Of a DNA stretch of 64,000 nucleotides, positions 41,695-50,012 are shown in pieces (position 1 is the first letter of the stretch; each line of letters begins with the position of its first letter). The notes below the pieces were generated by a model. The model did not search any database. It worked only from the letters and a program-made list of their open reading frames with translations, and was not told the origin of the DNA. Made by a program: the position numbers and the translations under genes. The stretch comes from Acidithiobacillus_B sp049965315 (lineage in GTDB: Bacteria; Pseudomonadota; Gammaproteobacteria; Acidithiobacillales; Acidithiobacillaceae), in NCBI RefSeq assembly GCF_049965315.1, contig NZ_JBMFWL010000005.1:17075-81074 (forward strand), written 5' to 3'.

Positions 41695-44013
41695 TCAGCG
41701 CGTGAGGCCCATGTAGAGCATGGGGAGCTTTTCCGGCAGCCGCTCCACATGGTCGATGACCTGATAGTTCCTGGGCCCGAAGATCCGCGCCACATATTCA
41801 TCGGCGTGGGGGTCCAGGCTCAGGCAGTAGGTGGTGATCCCGTTGCGCTCCAGTTCTTCCACCGCTCGTTTGGCGTCGTAACGGAGGTATTGGGGATCGC
41901 GCACGTCGATGTCGGCAGGCTCCCCGTCGGTAACGACCAGCAGCAGCTTCTTGCTCTGCCGCTGCTGCTGAAGGTAATGGCCGGCGTGACGCAGGGCCGT
42001 GCCCATGCGGGTGGAGAGCTTGCCCGTCATTCCCGCCAGACGCCCCATGGCCTGCTCGTCATAGGCGCTGCCGAAGTCCTTGAAACGGTAATAGCTCACA
42101 TCGTGGCGCCCGTCGGAGTGAAAGCCGTGAATGGCAAAGGGATCGCCGATCCGGGACATGGCATCGGCCAGCAGGGCCGTGGCTTCGCGGGTGAGCTGCA
42201 GGATGCTGTCGGTGGATCCATAGACGCGGTCGTTGGTGGATTCGGAGAGATCCATGAGCACCAGCACCGACAGGTCCCGCACCTTGCGGATGTTGCGGAT
42301 GTTGATGCGGGTATCGGGCTGGTGGCCCATGCGGATATCGATCAGCGCCCGGATGGCCGCTTCCAGATCGATCTCGTCGCCATCCTCCTGTTTGCGCAAA
42401 CGCTGCACGCCCTGGGGCTGCAGGGCCTCGATGAGGTACTTGAGGCGGCTGGACACCGGCTTGTACTTGTCCAGCACCTCCCGCACCAGGGCCGGATCGC
42501 CGGCCTGGGGGCGCCGTTCCAGCACCGTCACCCAGTGCGGGCGGTTGACCTGGATCTGGTAATCCCATTCGGGGTAGTGGAAGGGATCGGAGACGGGCTC
42601 CCTGCCCTCCATCTGATTGTAGCTGACCCCCATGTCTTCATAAGGAAAGAGCTCCGACTGCAGGACCCAGACTTCCTGGGCGTCGTCGCCCGCCGTTTCC
42701 GTGTCGATCTCGTTGACCATCTCCATGACGTTGACGTAGCGCCGCACCTGGCTGCCGGGGAGAAGCGTGGCCTCCCGCTCCCAGTCGATCTCGGCAAACT
42801 CCCAGATGTAGCGATTGTCGTCGCGGTAGGGGATATCCGGGATGTCCGTGCGGGCATGATAGGGGATCTGCTCCCGCAGCAGGCTGTGGGCCAGGCGCAC
42901 CCCCAGTTCCCAGGAGAGCCGGCTGTCCCGGAGACGGTCGAGCTGCTCGGCGAAGGCGCTCCGCCCCTCCCGTACCCAGGGATGGTCGTCAACGTAGCCG
43001 GGGTCCATCAGCGCGCGAGCCAGCCGGGCGAAGAGATCGGCCAGACTGTTGACCGGGCCGGGAATGGCCCGGTGAAAGGGCCGCCAGATCTCGCGCAGGC
43101 CGGGGAACTCCGCCATGGCCAGGGCCTCGACGCGGGCGTCCTCCATAAGCCCGATCACCGCCATCTGCAAGGGGGTCAGGGCCTCGGCGGAAATGGCCGT
43201 ATGCATGTAGGCGACATGGGCGGCGGCATGGGCGGCGGCCGCGCGATAGCGCTGCAGGCCCGTTTGCTCCTCCCAGTCATCGTAGGCATCGGGGAGGTGG
43301 ATGAAGATCCCCTCGATGAAAGGGCGATAACCCTCGCGGTTCTCATAATCGCCGCTGGTGGGGCGCAGAAAGAAATCCCGTCCCCAGAGAGCGCGCAGGT
43401 ACATGCGCAGGCGGCGCTGGATGTCGACGAAGAGCGTCCCCTTGCGCTCCTGCTGGAGCATGGCCAAGGCCTCGGGGCTCTGCAGGGAGAAGTAGGCGGC
43501 CTGGGCCGCGAAATCCGTGCGCAAGGCATGGGCCCCCCACAGGGCCCAGCGCCGCAATCCCCCCAGGGTCAACTGGGCAAAGAGTTGATCGAGGTTGCCC
43601 AACATGGGCCGCAGGGCGCGTGGCGCCTGGGCCAGCAGGCGATCGAGGAGGCCCAGATAGCTCTTGAAGAGTTCCAGGTCGGCCAGGCGGTTGGCGGCGG
43701 TGGGGCTGGTGGCAAGGACGGCCTCCAGCACCGCGCCGCTGGTCTTGGAGGACATCTTCATGATGGCGTTGACCATCTCCCAGACGGCATCCTCGCCCAC
43801 CTCCCGGGCCACATGGGGGGCGGCGTCCAGATAGGCGCTCACCAGGGCGCTGCCCTTGCCCAGAGAGCGCAGGCCCATGGCCCCGTCCAGATATTGATCC
43901 AGGCCATGCGGACTGAAGACCCGCGCCGCCTCCTGCCAGTTGGCGCGCAACACGGCCTGGCTGTCCTCGCCGAAGGCCTCCACGAGTTCTGCATAATCTT
44001 CCAAACGCTTCAT
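41695..44013 (-). CDS. cbbO: RuBisCO activase subunit CbbO
   Basis: CbbO is the VWA adaptor that with the AAA+ protein CbbQ removes inhibitory sugar phosphates from form I RuBisCO. The 772-residue product has a long helical N-terminal part and a C-terminal von Willebrand A domain with MIDAS motif LVLMDLSESTND (DxSxS) near residue 583, and later VVTDGEPADIDV. AGGGGA upstream favours the ATG at 44013 over one at 44046. It follows cbbQ by 91 bp and is coupled to the TlpA-like gene. Confidence 0.94.
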   Translation of the reverse strand: MKRLEDYAELVEAFGEDSQAVLRANWQEAARVFSPHGLDQYLDGAMGLRSLGKGSALVSAYLDAAPHVAREVGEDAVWEMVNAIMKMSSKTSGAVLEAVLATSPTAANRLADLELFKSYLGLLDRLLAQAPRALRPMLGNLDQLFAQLTLGGLRRWALWGAHALRTDFAAQAAYFSLQSPEALAMLQQERKGTLFVDIQRRLRMYLRALWGRDFFLRPTSGDYENREGYRPFIEGIFIHLPDAYDDWEEQTGLQRYRAAAAHAAAHVAYMHTAISAEALTPLQMAVIGLMEDARVEALAMAEFPGLREIWRPFHRAIPGPVNSLADLFARLARALMDPGYVDDHPWVREGRSAFAEQLDRLRDSRLSWELGVRLAHSLLREQIPYHARTDIPDIPYRDDNRYIWEFAEIDWEREATLLPGSQVRRYVNVMEMVNEIDTETAGDDAQEVWVLQSELFPYEDMGVSYNQMEGREPVSDPFHYPEWDYQIQVNRPHWVTVLERRPQAGDPALVREVLDKYKPVSSRLKYLIEALQPQGVQRLRKQEDGDEIDLEAAIRALIDIRMGHQPDTRINIRNIRKVRDLSVLVLMDLSESTNDRVYGSTDSILQLTREATALLADAMSRIGDPFAIHGFHSDGRHDVSYYRFKDFGSAYDEQAMGRLAGMTGKLSTRMGTALRHAGHYLQQQRQSKKLLLVVTDGEPADIDVRDPQYLRYDAKRAVEELERNGITTYCLSLDPHADEYVARIFGPRNYQVIDHVERLPEKLPMLYMGLTR

Positions 44014-44104
44014 GCCATTTCCCCTGTGCTTGCGGAAAGCCGCCAATACTGTCGGCGCTACCCCCTCCCCCCGGGGGAGGGAATCCTCCGGCCGCTGCCC
44101 TGGC

Positions 44105-44908
44105 TCAGAAGTAGGTGGTCACGGCCGCATCCAGGGCGTCGCGCATGTCCGGATCATCGGTGATGGGCCTGACCAGGGCTACCCGGCAGGCCGCCAGGGG
44201 TTCTACGCCCTTGGCGATGAGGGAGCCCGCATAGACCAGCATGCGCGTGGAAATCCCTTCATCCAGACCATGTCCCTTGAGATTGCGGGCGCGTTCGGCG
44301 ATGGAGACGAGTTTTCCGGCCACCTCGCTGTTCACGCCCGTTTCATGGGCGACGATCTCCGTTTCCGTGACATGCTCGGGATAGTTGAAATCCAGCGCGC
44401 CAAAACGCTGCTTGGTGGACTGCTTGAGATCCTTCATCAAGCTCTGATAACCCGGGTTGTAGGAAATCACCAACTGGAAATCGGGGTGGGCATGGACCAG
44501 TTCGCCCTTCTTTTCCAGGGGCAGCATCCGCCGGTTGTCGGTGAGGGGATGGATGACCACGGTGGTGTCCTGCCGCGCCTCCACCACTTCGTCGAGGTAG
44601 CAGATGGCGCCATGGCGGGCGGCCAGGGTCAGGGGGCCGTCCTGCCAGCGGGTACCCTGAGCGTCGAGCAAAAAGCGCCCGACCAGATCCGAGGCGGTCA
44701 TGTCTTCGTTGCAGGCGACGGTAATCAGGGGCCGCCCCAGCTTCCATGCCATGTATTCCACGAAGCGCGTCTTCCCGCAACCGGTGGGGCCCTTGAGCAT
44801 CATCGGCATGCGCACGCTGTAGGCGGCTTCGTAGAGGGCCACTTCGTCACCGGTGGAACGGTAATAGGGCTCTTGGTGAATGCGGTACTGCTCCATCTTC
44901 TCGCTCAT
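44105..44908 (-). CDS. cbbQ: RuBisCO activase AAA+ subunit CbbQ
   Basis: CbbQ is a MoxR-type hexameric ATPase. The 267-residue product has Walker A GPTGCGKTRFVEY (residues 40-47), Walker B AICYLDEVVEARQD near residue 101, sensor/pore-loop region YNPGYQSLMKDLKQSTKQRF and a C-terminal helical lid. It lies downstream of cbbS across a terminator-like hairpin and directly upstream of cbbO. Confidence 0.95.
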   Translation of the reverse strand: MSEKMEQYRIHQEPYYRSTGDEVALYEAAYSVRMPMMLKGPTGCGKTRFVEYMAWKLGRPLITVACNEDMTASDLVGRFLLDAQGTRWQDGPLTLAARHGAICYLDEVVEARQDTTVVIHPLTDNRRMLPLEKKGELVHAHPDFQLVISYNPGYQSLMKDLKQSTKQRFGALDFNYPEHVTETEIVAHETGVNSEVAGKLVSIAERARNLKGHGLDEGISTRMLVYAGSLIAKGVEPLAACRVALVRPITDDPDMRDALDAAVTTYF

Positions 44909-44924
44909 GGAATCTCCTTAGGCC

Positions 44925-44957
44925 ATAAAAAACCCCACGCAAACCCTGCCGTGGGGA
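44925..44957 (-). terminator. Intra-operon terminator/attenuator between cbbS and cbbQ
   Basis: On the minus strand CCCCACG pairs with CGTGGGG around a 10-nt loop and is followed by TTTTTT. Its place between cbbS and cbbQ suggests partial termination, keeping structural subunits in excess over the activase. Confidence 0.8.
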
Positions 44958-44984
44958 GATTTGCTTCCAGCCACGGCAAAGCGC

Positions 44985-45341
44985 TTAAACCGTCTTGCCC
45001 CGATAGATCACCAACGCGGTGCCCTGGGACTGCTTGTAGTTGTCGTACCCCACCAGCCGCACATGGTTGTCGGGGTTGGCCTTGTGGCAGGCTTCGGCCT
45101 CGGCCAGCACCTTGTCCACGTCGGTCTCGCCGAACATGGGCAGTTTCCACATATACCAGTAGTGGTCAAAGGCGTTCTCCGGCTCGGTGTGCTCGATGGC
45201 CGGACTCCAGCCCTTTTTCACCAGGTACTCCACCTGTTCGCGGATCTTTTCCTTGGTCAGGGGGGGGAGATAGGAGAAAGTCTCGAATTTCCGGCTGGCG
45301 GGGTCGGAGAGACGGGATTTGTAATCGTGTACTTGACTCAT
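44985..45341 (-). CDS. cbbS: RuBisCO small subunit, form I
   Basis: The 118-residue product matches CbbS: FETFSYLPPLTKEKIREQVE, GWSPAIEHTEP, YWYMWKLPMFGETD and HVRLVGYDNYKQSQGTALV. It forms the L8S8 holoenzyme with CbbL and is encoded 91 bp after it. Confidence 0.97.
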   Translation of the reverse strand: MSQVHDYKSRLSDPASRKFETFSYLPPLTKEKIREQVEYLVKKGWSPAIEHTEPENAFDHYWYMWKLPMFGETDVDKVLAEAEACHKANPDNHVRLVGYDNYKQSQGTALVIYRGKTV

Positions 45342-45432
45342 AAAAACTCCTTGGCGTCCGTATCGTTGCCCTGGCGGGGCATGCCGGGCATGCCCCGCAG
45401 CGTTGTGCAGATCAGTTGCGTCCCGACGACCC

Positions 45433-46854
45433 TTACTTGTGGGCCACGTCGAGCTTGTCGACGGTGTCGAACTCGAACTTGATCTCTTTCCAGGTCTCCA
45501 TGGCGATCTTCAGTTCGGGCGAGTGCTTGGCGGCCTCGCTCAAGATGGCCTTGCCTTCCTTCTCGATGGCCACGCCACGATTGCGGGCCTCGACGCAGGC
45601 CTCCAGGGCGACCCGGTTGGCGGCGGCGCCGGCGGCATTGCCCCAGGGGTGACCCAGCGTGCCGCCGCCGAACTGCAGGACCGAGTCATCACCAAAGATG
45701 TTGACCAGGGCGGGCATGTGCCAGACATGGATGCCGCCGGAGGCCACCGGGAAGACGCCGGGCATGGAGCCCCAGTCCTGATCGAAGAAGATGCCGCGGC
45801 TGCGGTCCTCCTTGACAAAGCGCTCGCGCATGATGTCGATCCAGCCCAGGGTCGCCTCGCGGTCGCCTTCGAGCTTGCCCACCACCGTACCGGAATGCAG
45901 GTGATCGCCGCCCGACAGGCGCAGGATCTTGGTCAGCACGCGGAAGTGGATGCCATGGTGGGGGTTGCGGTCCAGCACGGCATGCATGGCGCGGTGGATG
46001 TGCAGGAGCAGGCCGTTGTCCCGGCACCAGTTGGCCAGGCCCGTGTTGGCGCAGAAACCGCCGGTGATGTAGTCGTGCATGATGATGGGTGCGCCGATCT
46101 CCTTGGCGTACTCGGCACGCTTGTACATCTCTTCGGGGGTGGGGGCGGTGACGTTCAGGTAGTGACCCTTGCGCTCTCCCGTCTCCCGCTCGGCCTTGTC
46201 GATGGCCTCCATGACGAAATCGAAACGCTGCTTCCAGCGCATGAAGGGCTGGCTGTTGACGTTCTCGTCATCCTTGGTGAAGTCCAGACCACCGCGCAGC
46301 ACTTCATAAACGGCGCGGCCGTAGTTCTTGGCCGAGAGGCCGAGCTTGGGCTTGATGGTGCAGCCCAGCAGCGGACGACCGTACTTGTTCATGATGTCGC
46401 GTTCCACCTGGATGCCGTGGGGCGGGCCGCCGCAGGTCTTGACGTAGGCGATGGGGAAGCGCACATCTTCCAGGCGCAGGGCGCGCACGGCCTTGAAGCC
46501 GAAGACGTTGCCCACCAGCGAGGTGAAGACGTTGACCACCGAACCCTCTTCGAAGAGGTCGATGGGATAGGCGATGAAGGCGTAGAAACAGGTGTCGTCG
46601 CCGGGCACGTCCTCGATCTTGTAGGCGCGGCCCTTGTAATAGTCGAGGTCGGTGAGCAGATCGGTCCACACCGTGGTCCAGGTGCCCGTGGAGGACTCGG
46701 CGGCCACCGCGGCGGCGGCCTCTTCACGGTCCACCCCCGCCTGGGGGGTAATCTTGAACACGGCCAGGAGATCGGTATCCTTGACCGCGTAATCGGGTTC
46801 CCAATAGGTGTTCCGGTAATCCTTCACACCTGCGTTGTAAGTCTTGACGGCCAT
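45433..46854 (-). CDS. cbbL: RuBisCO large subunit, form IA
   Basis: CbbL carboxylates ribulose 1,5-bisphosphate. The 473-residue product keeps the catalytic motifs: KPKLGLSAKNYGRA, the carbamylated Lys in GGLDFTKDDENVNSQPF, HRAMHAVLDR and loop 6 SGTVVGKLEGDRE. GGAGGTG precedes the ATG at 46854. Small-subunit partner and CbbQO genes follow; cbbR is divergent. The CbbQ/CbbO association and sequence fit the IA subgroup typical of obligate chemolithoautotrophs. No carboxysome genes are in the window, so the enzyme may be cytosolic here. Confidence 0.97.
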   Translation of the reverse strand: MAVKTYNAGVKDYRNTYWEPDYAVKDTDLLAVFKITPQAGVDREEAAAAVAAESSTGTWTTVWTDLLTDLDYYKGRAYKIEDVPGDDTCFYAFIAYPIDLFEEGSVVNVFTSLVGNVFGFKAVRALRLEDVRFPIAYVKTCGGPPHGIQVERDIMNKYGRPLLGCTIKPKLGLSAKNYGRAVYEVLRGGLDFTKDDENVNSQPFMRWKQRFDFVMEAIDKAERETGERKGHYLNVTAPTPEEMYKRAEYAKEIGAPIIMHDYITGGFCANTGLANWCRDNGLLLHIHRAMHAVLDRNPHHGIHFRVLTKILRLSGGDHLHSGTVVGKLEGDREATLGWIDIMRERFVKEDRSRGIFFDQDWGSMPGVFPVASGGIHVWHMPALVNIFGDDSVLQFGGGTLGHPWGNAAGAAANRVALEACVEARNRGVAIEKEGKAILSEAAKHSPELKIAMETWKEIKFEFDTVDKLDVAHK

Positions 46855-46942
46855 CGTTGCACCTCCATGCAGTTGCCCGCGCCCGGGGACCCCGGTGCGA
46901 TCGCCCATTCCCGGAGCGATGGAGGAACTATAGTCCGCCCCA

Positions 46943-46970
46943 ATCATAAACTCTAATCAGTCTTTATGAT
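46943..46970. promoter_or_regulatory. Candidate CbbR operator
   Basis: ATCATAAA (46943-46950) and TTTATGAT (46963-46970) are perfect 8-bp arms around 12 bp, within the 177-bp cbbL/cbbR divergent gap. A second imperfect site TTAT-N10-ATAA follows. LysR regulators bind such T-N11-A sequences. Confidence 0.65.
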
Positions 46971-47031
46971 TTTTGTGATAAGCTATTGCTGATGAACCAA
47001 AGGCTGGGGACGCCCACCCCAGGGAGGGGCC

Positions 47032-47934
47032 ATGCATCTTACCTTTCGCCAGATCCAGGTCTTTGCCGCCGTGGCGCGGCATCAGAGCTTTACCCGCGCC
47101 GGCCAGGAGCTGCACCTGAGCCAGCCCGCGGTATCCATGCAGATCAAGCAAATGGAGGAACAGGTGGGCCTGCCCCTCTTCGAGCAGGTCGGACGGAAGA
47201 TCTACCTCACCGAGGCCGGCCGCGAACTGGCCCGCTACAGCACCGCCATCGCCCAGCAACTGGATGAGGCCGCCCAGGTCATCAACGACCTCAAAGGCCT
47301 GGCGGGCGGCCACCTGCATATCGCCGTGGCGACCACCGGCGCCTACATCGCCCCCTATCTGCTCGCCGCCTTCGCGCGCCTGCATCCGCAGCTCAAGGTG
47401 AGCATGGACGTCACCAACCGCGAAGCCCTGCTGCATCAGTTGGGCGACAACGAAGTGGATCTGGCCATCATGGGTCGGCCACCCGAAGAACTGGCGCTGG
47501 AGGCCACCGCCTTTCTGGACAACCCCCTGGTGGTCATCGCTCCGCCCGGCCATCCGCTGGCCCAGCGTTCCCGGATCCCCCTCCGGGATCTGGCGGAATA
47601 TCCCTTCATCGTCCGCGAAGCGGGCTCGGGGACGCGCAGCGCCGCGGAACGCTTTTTCAGCAAGGCCGGCGTGTCCCTCCAGACCAGCATGGAAATGAGC
47701 AGCCATGAGGCCATCAAGCATGCCGTGCGCGCCGGCATGGGCCTGGGCATCGCCTCCCTGCACACCATCCGCGAGGAACTGACCGCCGGGCACCTGGTCA
47801 TCCTCGCCGTGCAAGGACTGCCCATTCAGCGCCACTGGTACCTGGTTCACCGTCAGGGCAAGCGCCTTTCCGCCGCCGCCCAGGCTTTCAGGGATTTTCT
47901 TCTGCAGCAAGAGGTGGCTCGCCTGCTGCCGTGA
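47032..47934 (+). CDS. cbbR: LysR-type regulator CbbR
   Basis: CbbR activates the CBB operon in response to metabolites such as RuBP or PEP. The 300-residue product has the N-terminal helix-turn-helix (FAAVARHQSFTRAGQELHLS, QPAVSMQIKQMEEQVGLPLF) and a LysR effector domain. GGGAGGGG precedes the ATG. It is divergent from cbbL, and its last 47 bp overlap the end of the opposite-strand hyfI-like gene. Confidence 0.93.
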   Translation: MHLTFRQIQVFAAVARHQSFTRAGQELHLSQPAVSMQIKQMEEQVGLPLFEQVGRKIYLTEAGRELARYSTAIAQQLDEAAQVINDLKGLAGGHLHIAVATTGAYIAPYLLAAFARLHPQLKVSMDVTNREALLHQLGDNEVDLAIMGRPPEELALEATAFLDNPLVVIAPPGHPLAQRSRIPLRDLAEYPFIVREAGSGTRSAAERFFSKAGVSLQTSMEMSSHEAIKHAVRAGMGLGIASLHTIREELTAGHLVILAVQGLPIQRHWYLVHRQGKRLSAAAQAFRDFLLQQEVARLLP

Positions 47935-48400
47935 GCAGGCCGCGCAGGAGCGCCGCGGGATTGGGCGGGCAGCCGGGGATGCGCACAGCCACGGGAAGGA
48001 CCGCCTCCACCCCATCCAGCACCGCGTAACTGCCGGCAAAGACCCCGCCGCAGCAGGCGCAATCGCCCATCGCCACCACCCGTTTGGGATGGGGCATGGC
48101 GTCGTAGGTGCTGCGCAGGGCCTCGGCCATGTGGCGGGTCACCGGACCGGTCACCAGGAGCACGTCGGCATGGCGAGGAGAGGCGGTGAAGCGAAAGCCG
48201 GCATTCTCCAGGCCATAGTGGGGGCCGTTCAGGGCATTGATCTCCAGCTCGCAACCGTTGCAGGAGCCGGCATCCACCTGCCGGATCGCCAGGCTGTGGC
48301 GGAAATAGCCGGGCACCCCGTCGGCGCCGGCAGGACCAGGCTTGGGCGGCGGATCGCCGACCCGGCCGAGGCGGATGATTTCTCGCAAGATACGGTACAT
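47888..48400 (-). CDS. HyfI/NuoB-like [4Fe-4S] subunit
   Basis: This subunit carries the N2-type cluster next to the large subunit in NDH-1 and group 4 hydrogenase complexes. The 170-residue product keeps four ligands: SCNGCE (Cys47, Cys50), GDCACCGG (Cys114) and GCPPNP (Cys144). GGAGGAAA precedes the ATG at 48400. It is last in the operon and its 3' end overlaps cbbR by 47 bp. No HyfH/NuoI ferredoxin gene is nearby, so electron supply to this cluster is unclear. Confidence 0.9.
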   Translation of the reverse strand: MYRILREIIRLGRVGDPPPKPGPAGADGVPGYFRHSLAIRQVDAGSCNGCELEINALNGPHYGLENAGFRFTASPRHADVLLVTGPVTRHMAEALRSTYDAMPHPKRVVAMGDCACCGGVFAGSYAVLDGVEAVLPVAVRIPGCPPNPAALLRGLLTAAGEPPLAAEENP

Positions 48401-48447
48401 GGGCGTTTCCTCCCGAAAACGATCGCACCCAGGGCCGGCCCTCGGGC

Positions 48448-49998
48448 CTAGAGGTCGTGGCCGCTGTAGTTCAGATTGAAGGATTTGTTGATCAGGGGGA
48501 AGTCGGCGACGATGTCGCGCAACGCCGCCTGCTCCACGGCCGGCCAGAGGGTCCAGGACGGGTCCTGGGGATGGCAACGGGTGATGCGCCCCTGCTCCAT
48601 GCGCAGCCAGAGCAGGATCTCTCCCCGCCAGCTCTCCACCCACGCCGCTCCCACCCCATCGGCGGGAAGGCCCGCCACGGGGAGCATGGTCTCTCCCGCG
48701 GGGAGCGCGTCGAGAATCCGGTCCTGCAGGCGCAAGGATTCCGTGATCTCGGCGAAGCGCACGGCCATGCGCGCCGCCACATCGCCGTCGCTCTCCAGGG
48801 CCATGCGCACCTCCAGCGCATCATAGGGCGGCTGCGGAAACTGCACCCGCAGATCCCAGGCCTGGCCGCTGGCCCGGCCGGCCATGCCCATCATGCCCAG
48901 ATCAGCGGCCAGGGAAGGGGAAATGCGGCCCAGGGTCACCACCCGGTCGCGCAAACCGCCGTGCTCGGCGAGGATCTCCTGCAGGCGGGCCACCGCCACA
49001 CCCAAGGTCCGGCCAGCCTCCCGCAGGGCCCCACACTGCCCGGCATCCAGATCAAAGGCCACGCCGCCGGGCGCAATCCGGTCCATGAGATAACGGTGGC
49101 CGAAGTAGCGCTCCTGATCCCGCAGGAAGTCTTCCTTGAGGCGGGAAAACTGGGTGAGGGCAAAGGCCAGTCCGGCGTCATTGCCCAGCGCCCCCAGATC
49201 CCCCAGGTGGTTGGCCAGGCGCTCCCGCTCCAGGCACAGGGCACGCAGCCAGCGGGCCCGGGGGGGCGGGGTCAGGGCGAGGATCTGCTCCACGGCCTGG
49301 GCATAGGCCCAGGCGTAGGCCACCGTGCTGTCTCCGCTCACCCGCCCGGCCAGGCGCGCCCCGCCGGCGATGTCTTGGCCCTGGAAGAGACGCTCCGTCC
49401 CTTTATGGGTATAACCCAGGTGCGCCTCCAGGCGCAGGACTTCCTCGCCCAGGACTTGAAAGCGGAAATGGCCGGGTTCAATGATGCCGGCATGGACGGG
49501 ACCCGCGAAGATCTCATGTACGCCTTCACCGGCCACGGGCACGAAGGCATAGCGACCATCCCCCGCCCTGCCGAGATCGCTGCCCGCAAAGTCCGCGCGG
49601 AGGGGAAACTGATCCTCCGGCCAGGCCTGGTGGCGCAGCCAGGGGCGTTGGTCCGCCAAACCCCGGGCGCGGATCCCCAGGAGGTCGTACAGGGTCCGCT
49701 CCATGCGGTTGGCGGCGGGGAAAATGGCGGCCAGGGAGGGGGTTTCCGGGCTGACCGCGCCGACCTCCTGCTCGGCGAGAAGGAGCCCCTGCTCAAAGAG
49801 GAAGGCGCCATGCACCAGAAAGCATCCTTCCGCGGCACGGCGATCCTCCCCCCACAACCCCATGAGGCGGCCGCCCTGACCATGAATGGCCTGACCCAGG
49901 GACGACCACAGGGGAGCGGCGACTCGGCCGGACCACACCGGCGCTGGCCCGGCCCAGCGCCGGAAAGACCCCAATGCCCGCAGTTGTGGACTTGGCAT
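48448..49998 (-). CDS. HyfG/NuoCD-like large subunit without NiFe ligands
   Basis: The 516-residue product combines a NuoC-like N-terminal part (TLYDLLGIRA) with a NuoD/HycE-like body (GPVHAGIIEPGHFRF, LGYTHKGTERLF). In real NiFe hydrogenases two CxxC motifs bind the metal. Here the first (RxCGxC) is RVSGDS (Ser221, Ser224) and the second (DPCxxC) is NLNYSG (Asn510, Gly513), and the protein ends at residue 516. Hydrogenase activity is therefore excluded on known chemistry. Such proteins are called energy-converting hydrogenase-related (Ehr). AAGGAG precedes the ATG at 49998. Confidence 0.92.
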   Translation of the reverse strand: MPSPQLRALGSFRRWAGPAPVWSGRVAAPLWSSLGQAIHGQGGRLMGLWGEDRRAAEGCFLVHGAFLFEQGLLLAEQEVGAVSPETPSLAAIFPAANRMERTLYDLLGIRARGLADQRPWLRHQAWPEDQFPLRADFAGSDLGRAGDGRYAFVPVAGEGVHEIFAGPVHAGIIEPGHFRFQVLGEEVLRLEAHLGYTHKGTERLFQGQDIAGGARLAGRVSGDSTVAYAWAYAQAVEQILALTPPPRARWLRALCLERERLANHLGDLGALGNDAGLAFALTQFSRLKEDFLRDQERYFGHRYLMDRIAPGGVAFDLDAGQCGALREAGRTLGVAVARLQEILAEHGGLRDRVVTLGRISPSLAADLGMMGMAGRASGQAWDLRVQFPQPPYDALEVRMALESDGDVAARMAVRFAEITESLRLQDRILDALPAGETMLPVAGLPADGVGAAWVESWRGEILLWLRMEQGRITRCHPQDPSWTLWPAVEQAALRDIVADFPLINKSFNLNYSGHDL

Positions 49999-50012
49999 GA
50001 TCGGCTCCTTGC

